From Owenia fusiformis (taxonomy: Eukaryota > Annelida > Polychaeta > Sabellida > Oweniidae): DNA of 64,000 nt. Below the pieces are notes generated by a model. The model was not told where the DNA came from, did not search any database, and saw nothing but the letters and a program-made list of their open reading frames with translations. The stretch covers positions 20,635,564 to 20,699,563 of the forward strand of contig CAIIXF020000007.1 in the NCBI GenBank assembly GCA_903813345.2, given 5' to 3'. Shown in pieces: positions 43,001 to 52,000 of this stretch. Position numbers and translations under genes: made by a program. Positions within the stretch are counted from its first letter, which is position 1; each line of letters starts with the position of its first letter.

Positions 43001-46000
43001 ATATTCTTCTCTGAACATTTTGAGATCTGTGGGCAGGTACATTGTTCATATGGAGTAGGGTGTTCCCTTCTCTCACCACCCCTTTCTTCCACAATGCTTT
43101 CTCAAATTGACCTGCCAACCCCTTCCGTACAACACTCTGACATTACAATACTTTCTGTGTATGTGTTACCAGTCAGCAAAAAATTTTAAACAACACAACA
43201 CTTGTTTTATATAAAACATTCAAATCTAACTGCAATTTACCAAACTGGCTAAAAACTGAATATGTGACGTAAATGTCGGTCCCGGGGTACCTATACCTCC
43301 TTCACGGAAATAAGGATATATCAATATGTACGTACAGCATTGATTACATTACACAACCATGGCAATGTAATAACAAGGCATCAACATGCAAAATGCCACC
43401 ACCTGTCATTTGTTACATGAACACCATTCACAAAAGATTTTGGGACAATATGTCAACACTCGCGGTGGTGACATAAAAAATATTATACAAGTAGTAAAAA
43501 AAGTCTTGCATCAATCCTACAGTATCCCTGTGTGCCCCATTTTCTCTCTGACAAAGGCCAGAAAATAGACAAAAAGGTAACAAGAGTCTTGATGAAATAC
43601 TAAGAATTAGAATAAAGTATTCTATAAACCATACCTGTACTTGTGATCTGGGGTAGATTTGGGGCTTTGAAGATCTCCTCTTGAAAGGTTTGGTGTTTGT
43701 TGGGGACTTGTGTATGCTTTCTGGGGAGTGGTATATGTTTGTCGGGGACCTTCGTATGCTCGTTGGGGATTTCTTTGTGTTAGGGGATTTCCCCAAGCAC
43801 TCTAAACACAGCTTCATATCTGAGCAGCCTTCTTCACTACTCATCTACTGTAGCATAAATTTCAGTCTATGTCTACTTATATATTATGGAGCATCATCCT
43901 CATATGGGTGGAAGTTAATCCTAATGTGCATGAAGCTTAATCTTTATATACATGGAGCATCACCCTGATATGCATGGAGCATCATCCTAATATGCATGGA
44001 GCTTAATCCAAATATGCATGGCGCTTAATCCAAATAAAAATTGAGCTAAATCCTAATATGCATGGTTATTAATCCTAATATGCAATGAACTTCATCGTAG
44101 CATACATAGATTGTTATTCTTCCATTAAGCGCTTATTGCACATCTAGCTTATTTAATTTCTCTGAGCTAATCCATTAATCCATATGTATGAAGCTTAAAT
44201 TTTAAGTACAATAAATTTTAAGTACAATTACTTTTATCCAAATGATGCATGGTCCAATGTTTTACATGGCTTTGATCCTTAGTTGCATGGAGTTTGATCC
44301 TTTAAACATGGAGTTAGATCCTTATGATCATTATAATCCTTAAGTTTAATCCTTTTGATGCATGGAGCATAGAGGTCTATATAGTTGAAGATGCTTCAAA
44401 TATCATCCTGTTCATTGACATTGTTGCGAGTAGAGAATGGCAATATCTGTTACTGACCAAGCCTTATAGCTTGATTGTTATTTGTATTATGTACCTTGTA
44501 CAGAATATTCCTTGTTTCCTTGGTGTATTTGTTAGTTATATGAGTTGTTTCTTAATACTGTTTTGGCCTTTACTTCAGGCAACACATGTCTCTGCAGTGC
44601 AGTTACCTGCTATATAAAACAGATTTGACATTTTCGCTGAAATATATACCTTCTGAACAAAAACAATTATATTAGAAAGTGATAGTGTTACTTGCATTTC
44701 AATACAAATACCTGTAAAACAAATGCTTAATATACTCCTACAACATTTACTGATATTACATACTACTAAATTATCCTACATCGTTGGAATGAAACTTTAC
44801 CAAATGACACTCTATATAATGACACTCTACCCAATGACACTCTACCAAATGATGCCCTTTATTGACATTCTACTCGATGATACTCTATATCATGACACTT
44901 TACCTCATATCACTTAACGCAACTATAATCCAACTGATGACACTCTACCCAATGATACCCTTTTCAATGACACTCTACCCAATGTCACTCTTTGCAATGA
45001 CACTCTAACCTATGGTACTCTACATGATGACACTCTACCTAATGTCACTAAACCCAACTATAATCCAACTGATGACACTCTACCCAATGAAACCCTTTTC
45101 AATGACACTCTACCCAATGTCACTCTTTGCAATGACACTCTAACCTATGGTACTCTACATGATGACACTCTACCTAATGTCACTAAACCCAACTATAATC
45201 CAACTGATGACACTCTACCCAATGAAACCCTTTCAATGACACTCTACCCGATGTCACTCTTTGCAATGACACTCTAACCTATGGTACTTTACATGATGAC
45301 AATGATAATTTATCCAATGACACTCTAACTTTTGACACTCTACAAAATGAGATTTTTTGTAATGGAACTCTACCCAATGACATTCATAACATCACACCCT
45401 ACAATATGACACACTACCCGATGACACTCTACCTGATGACACTCTACCTACAATAATCCTCCAGAACAGCACAATTCATCTGAATCATGGTACTTGTATA
45501 ATAATGTGTGATTGATGACTGTGAATGCTTAGTGAGTGAAATATGTATCTGACTGATTCCCCCTGTGATCTCTGATGAGTCCTGACACAATATCAATGAG
45601 TAAAATGGGGTCTTCTATCTCTGGTACATGATACTATGGGATAAAAGTCTACAAAACATTAAGAATATAATTTCACTATGGTTCATTTATAGGTTGAAGT
45701 TTGAAGGTTATTAGCAAATATTTTGATTTCTTGATGCTTTGCATTTCACTGTAAGTTAAGTTCCATTCACAATCCATCCATTATAGCCTTAAAATTGAGA
45801 AAAAGACTTCAATCGGAAAAATATTTTGAGGCTGAAAATATAAGATAGCTAAAATAGAGTCTGTCCAGTAGAAGACCTTCTTGACTAAAACATCAATCAG
45901 TAATCTGCCATCTGGTCCCCTCTACTATGTACACTAAAATTTCTCACCCATAATCCTCACTGGATCTCATACCCTCCCTTGCAGAAATGCATGATGCGCA

Positions 46001-49000
46001 ATGACATCCTTTAGATATGTATGAAAACTGGAAAATAACCAAACAGAGCCTATGTACTACAATCAAGGCTATAATTCTGTAAGTATCATATCATTAAATG
46101 TATTGAAATGCAAGAAAATAGATTCTAATCATTAAATTAAAAATGTCATCAATGTTTTCAAGGGGTCATCTCACACTCCCATAATCCTCTAGTTCTGAAC
46201 AAATCCAAAATTAGCATCTGTGCTGAATTAGATGCCCCCATTCCAATTTCATTATCTCCTTGCTTTGTGAAGTAAGTTAGCATTTCAGTATCATGCATAG
46301 CCCAATGAATCCCTCAAACTGGGATATGATTAACTTGACCCATTACCCAAGATGCTGTACTTTCCTGGGACTGTTCTCAAGACTGATCAGCTAGAGTCAG
46401 AGTCAAACTAATATTTAGATCAAAAGCATGGATCACACTCTTTCAATTTATATCTGAGATTACTCTGACATGTTATACCATCAAGTAATTGCCTTGAAGG
46501 TGTAAGCCATGGAGTTAATTACATATTGTTTACTTATAGGAAGATAAGAAATGAGAGCCGATTCCTTAGAGCATGGCTTTCGATAAAACATCCCTTGAAT
46601 CTATTTATTTTCTAATATTTGTCAAGGAAGCACAGATGGCAACATTCAAAAATAAACTGCATTCAATTATATTTTGGAAGATTAATTTCATATTTAGTTT
46701 TCAAATATTCTGATGAATATCAGAAAGACCCCAAAACCATGCTCAATGAGAAAAGTCAAAGTCACCACCAATCCTTGATGCTATATTCCTTGAAGTGTGT
46801 TTAATCTCTGCTAATGCTTATTTGAGTTGAATCTTTCCCTTAAGACACGTCATAAACAAAGCACTAATACTCACTTCATGTCAAAACAATATCATTAATC
46901 ATAAATTATGATATTCATAAAAATAATATTTAGGCTCAAAGAATACATATAACAATTCCCAAACTTGGACTGCATTTCGATACATTTACATAATGCAAAA
47001 GGACAAGTAAACTCTTGTTTTTCAGAAATTTTAAGACTTCAAGAAGTGAGTTACCATTATGTGAAAGAAGCAATTTGGGGAGAAATGAATTAATTATTAA
47101 TTACTAGGGATAGATATTCCAAACATAAAATCACATCTGTGTTTAAATGAATGTATATAATTTTCCTAGTCTAAGAAGATCAGAGGAAAAATAATGAATG
47201 ATCTAATATATCAATGTAATATTACATATTTGAAATATTTCAAGGGAAACTGATGTCTCTACCATATTTGGACTGAAAATGACCGCATAAGAACCTTATT
47301 ACCATATCAAGAGTGAACTGACCTCATTGCAGCATTTTTACCATATATGGTGTGTGAGCTCCATCATTAAAGCATTATTGTGACATATCTAAGTTGCTAT
47401 GTTGTTGTGACATCAGCTAATTTGTAACACTTATCCAGAGTAGTTTGTTGTGACATGCAGTGAGACAGAACAAATCCAGTTGTCGTGCATTAACATTCTG
47501 CAAGATATCTGTCAGTGTAGCATATCTGGTGTTCTCTTTTCAGATGATCGTGTTTTGTCTCCTTCTTAAGGAATAGATCCTTTGGATAAAATCAGGCAAT
47601 TTTTATTCTTTTGATTTTTCATTTTTTATGTTGTAGAACTTTCTCAACTTGTCATCTGTCAATGTAAGATGTATCACTTCAAAACTACTCTACAGTACCC
47701 TTCACAGCCACTTTTCTTCATCGAGTAGTAGTAGAAGTAGTAATTTGGGCAGCTGAAAGGGATTCTCGCATTTCTGATACATAAACATAAAATCCCTTTG
47801 TTGCCTTGAAGTTGCAACCTCCCGCAGATGGTGTAACATTGGTTGCTATCCTAGTGGAAATGTATCCAGATACAAAGGATGTTGGGAAGAATGTTGAGGC
47901 AGGATGCTACCCTGTTTACTGACCAGCCCCCTGTTAAGTCCCAGTGATATCTTGTCACTATCTCTCACTAACAGACAGATGAGCAGGTCAGCTGGCTAGA
48001 GATAGAAGGAAGCATTTAATTACGAGTCTTAACCTTCTGTCTTTTTAGCGAAACATGATTTTTGGTTTTCCTGATGAAAAAGTTGTTACGTCCAATTATA
48101 TCAAAATTCCTTTTTATTTTCTACATCCTACAAAAAACTGAAATACTAATAAAATTCTGCATTTCCAGGTGATCCACTACCTAGCTGTATACTCAATGCT
48201 AATTCTCACAGCAGAGTCTCAGATTCTCTATGCCGATGGTGCCTTCGCATTGCATTCTACACTATACTTCCTGTCAATATTCCACAAGCAGTCAGCTAAT
48301 TACTACACTTGGTTAGACTTGATTTCACTTATTCCCTTGCTTGATTTGATTTATTCTAAGCCAGCAGGGCGTGCAATGTGTAATTCTTGCAATCTACGTA
48401 TATAGTAACCAATGATCAAAAAGGTATAGGTACTTATAGGCCACAGGATGGAATAATTTGATTAATGTATAGATATGTTATTTTGTTATGTTATTTGGAC
48501 CATATAACTCACTGTATTCTTGTCATTTATTTGGAAGCAGGATCTAATGTAAATTACAAAAATTAGTTTTTTAATAAAGTGCAATTCATCAAAGCTATAT
48601 GTACTTAAGTATAATGAAATTAAGTTATTAAGTAAATGAACACTTCAGTATATCATTGATCAAGAATTACTGCAATTATTATAAAAAATATACAGTAAAG
48701 TTATGCAGCTGCTTAAGAAGGGAGCATGCTATAAACATGCTGAATTATCGCAAAAATAGATGAGCACCAAAACACAATTTGGGTGCACTGCAACCATATT
48801 GTCATTGTACTACTGTATTAATGTATTGAAGTGCATGTGTGTATTAATAATCCTAGTCTTAAACTTTTTCAACAATGTACCATAAAGAACTGATTTAAGA
48901 TCCAGAAACCTGGGTTCAACATACTCTACAACCTCCAAAAGAGAACTTAATCTCTCACAAGCCAAGAAAGAGACTCTGATAAATCAGAATTTATAGCCCC

Positions 49001-52000
49001 TACTTTTAATGAATTGAATGAAAAGATGAGAAACGTGATTATACTTGGTATGGCCTTGCTGTTTGTGAATGGTCAGGAGTTGTAAAGAAGGGCATAGTAA
49101 GCTGAAGCGTATATTTGTTGATCAAAGAATTTTCTATATAATTGTATTGAGGATTTTACCATGTCCAGTTTACATTTAAGATTAAAGTTCAAAATCAAGG
49201 TAGAACTGACAATACAGATATACATGCATGGTATTCAGGTTTTGGTGTAGTATTTGCAAACAACTTGAACAAATCAGAATTTGACACACCGTTCATTTAT
49301 CCAAAAAGAAAATGTTAATGTAAAATCAACACATAGAAGAAGTAGAATCAACCCAGCTTTTGATGTTTTTGGCCAATTAAAGTAAGATTGCTGACCTCAA
49401 AATAAAGTGATGGACAAATACTTGAAATTGAACAAGTGAAGTGAATAACATTTTCAAGTACAAGTTGGTAAATGTCAATGTTGTACAATATGAATATTGT
49501 ACAATGACAATGTTGTACAATGTCAATACTGTACAATGCCAATATTGCATAATCTCAATGTTGTACAATGTCAATATGTACAGTATCAATGTTGTAATAA
49601 TGTACAATGTCAATGTTGTACAATGTCAAAATTGTACAATGTCAAAATTATACAATGTCAATGTTGTACAACATACTAGCAATATAAATATTCTGGTTTC
49701 TTAGCATTTCAAGGCAATTGATTGGTCTTGACTTATATGTGAGTGCTAAGGTAATGTAAATGTGAAATCATAGAAAACATACAACAATTCCACTGTATGT
49801 TTATCATAAACATTATGCTAACGTCCCTGATGGATTTGATAAGGCTAAGGAAAGGATAAATGGAAACAATAATATTTTTGCTAAACTTGGCATGCCTATA
49901 GGGGAGATACCAATCAGATTTCATGGCATTTTGACTCAGAAATCTAAACAATTTGTATATTTTTATTGTGGGAATTAAGCCATTGCAACCTTTCTATATG
50001 ATTCATACACTGAGAATTATGATCTAGAGATGTTTTCTAGTCTCGGTACCTGGTCTGGGAAGGTTCCTGGGACCCCCCCTCCCCCCAGGATGGGCCCAAG
50101 TTTTTAAGACCCCATGAGTGGGCCTTTTGGGCATTACTGGGCCTTATTTTCCTATTTATTGAGAAAATGGGCCTTATAATATCAAAATGTTGGCCCAATT
50201 TTTGATTTTTGGGACCCCAAATTTTTTTCAAACTTAATATCGTAGTTTTTAGATCTGCCCCTGTAGTCCATATTGTCTGAAGTAGATCTCACTTATTCCA
50301 GGTGTGGTATGTGTAGGTCACACCTCTTCCTGTCCTCTCAGCAGTGTTCGCGCTGGCCATTAAAATTTCTGAGTCCCAGGGACGCAACCCATTTGAAAAA
50401 TTTGAGTCCCCATCTAATTTTTTTGCGTCCCTCTTATTTCTTCACAAAGTTCAAGAAAATATTGTGAAAGTGAAAATAAAGTGGGCGATAATAGAGTGCT
50501 TACATAAAAATGACATATATTGTAATTTGATGCATCCTCCCGATAAATATCTATCACTGGGTCCTTTTTACACAATTCTTAAGTAATGTTATACCAAAAT
50601 AGTCCGAAATGAATAAAGGAAATGCTCAAATTAAGAGTTTTGTTTTCACATTTTACAAACCTGCGATCTTGAAGGTCATGTCAAGGTCGTGAACTTTTGC
50701 TTCTTTTTATTAACATTTCTCCTTATTCTGAAGACTTTTAGATGAAAAACCTCGATCTATCATTAAACATTTATCTTGATGTATAACATTAGATCATTAT
50801 ATAATGGTTTCTAGTGGAAATGATAAAGATATCGTGAAAAACAATTGTTTCAATTTGTGGGGAACCACAGGGGATTTCTGCAATATTGTATATTTTGATC
50901 TTCCATTTCGATTGCGGCATTTTCCGGAATATATCGGAACCAATCAAAATCCATGTCTCATACTAGAAACCCTGTTAATCTTCGGTAGTCATGATAGCCA
51001 ATCAGATTTGTCGATATAAATATACCTGGATCATTGCTCGTATATCAAGGTAGTGAGTTTGAAAATCATGTTTCACCGCTACTGTGCTGCAGTAAAAGTT
51101 ATCTTGAAGCAGTTTATAATTTTTGCGTCCTGGGGACGTAAGTTGATTTTGATTTTTACGTCCAACCTTCTGAAATTTCCGTAAAAATGGCAAAAAACGG
51201 CGTCAACGCGAACACTGTCTCAGTATGTAGAGGAGCCTGTCTTGCAAGCAGAAAAGCAAGAAGCAGATGGGTCAGGGATTGCAACAGGAGGTGGCGAATT
51301 ATTTGGGAACAGGGGTGACATCTTTCTATCTTGATAAGAGTGAAAAGCATGTAGACTTACCTCTGGCTGGCATTGGAAATGGCAGACATACTTGCAAGCT
51401 GAAATATAAAGATTCATATACAATACTTACAGACAGAAGAACCACTAAAAGCATTTACACCAAAATAATCTCTGGACAAATTGAAAATAAAAAGAAATGT
51501 TTCTGTATTACAGCCTTGATAATTGCTGAAACAATGTGTAATGTATGTTCTCCCCCAACATGAAGGCTAAAAATCTAGCAGGACACAATTGTTTTTAAAT
51601 AAAAAATTGACTTATCAAGATAATTATTTAACAATCAAAGCAACTAACATTACAATAATAGAAATTAACCTCAAAACATAATATAAATGAGAAAATTTTA
51701 AGTTTGATAAAACAAATCTTGAAACTATTGAAGAAAATGTTTAGGTTAATCTCTTATCGACTTTGTAGTGGTTGACTAAAAGGGAAAAATTTAACATGTT
51801 AAATAGCAAGCCCTTACCTTTGCAGGCATGTCCCCTCTTCCATATGATTCTCTCACATAGACTTAAAGGAAAAGATCTAACATGTTAAATGGCAAGCCCT
51901 TACCTTTGCAGGCATGCCCTCTCTTCCATATGATTCTCTCACATAGACTTAAAGGAAAAGATCTAACATGTTAAATGGCAAGCCCTTACCTTTGCAGGCA

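Noticed and set aside
49348-49704. Tyr/Asn/Cys-rich ORFs on both strands
   Set aside because: Products of the 18-bp minisatellite.
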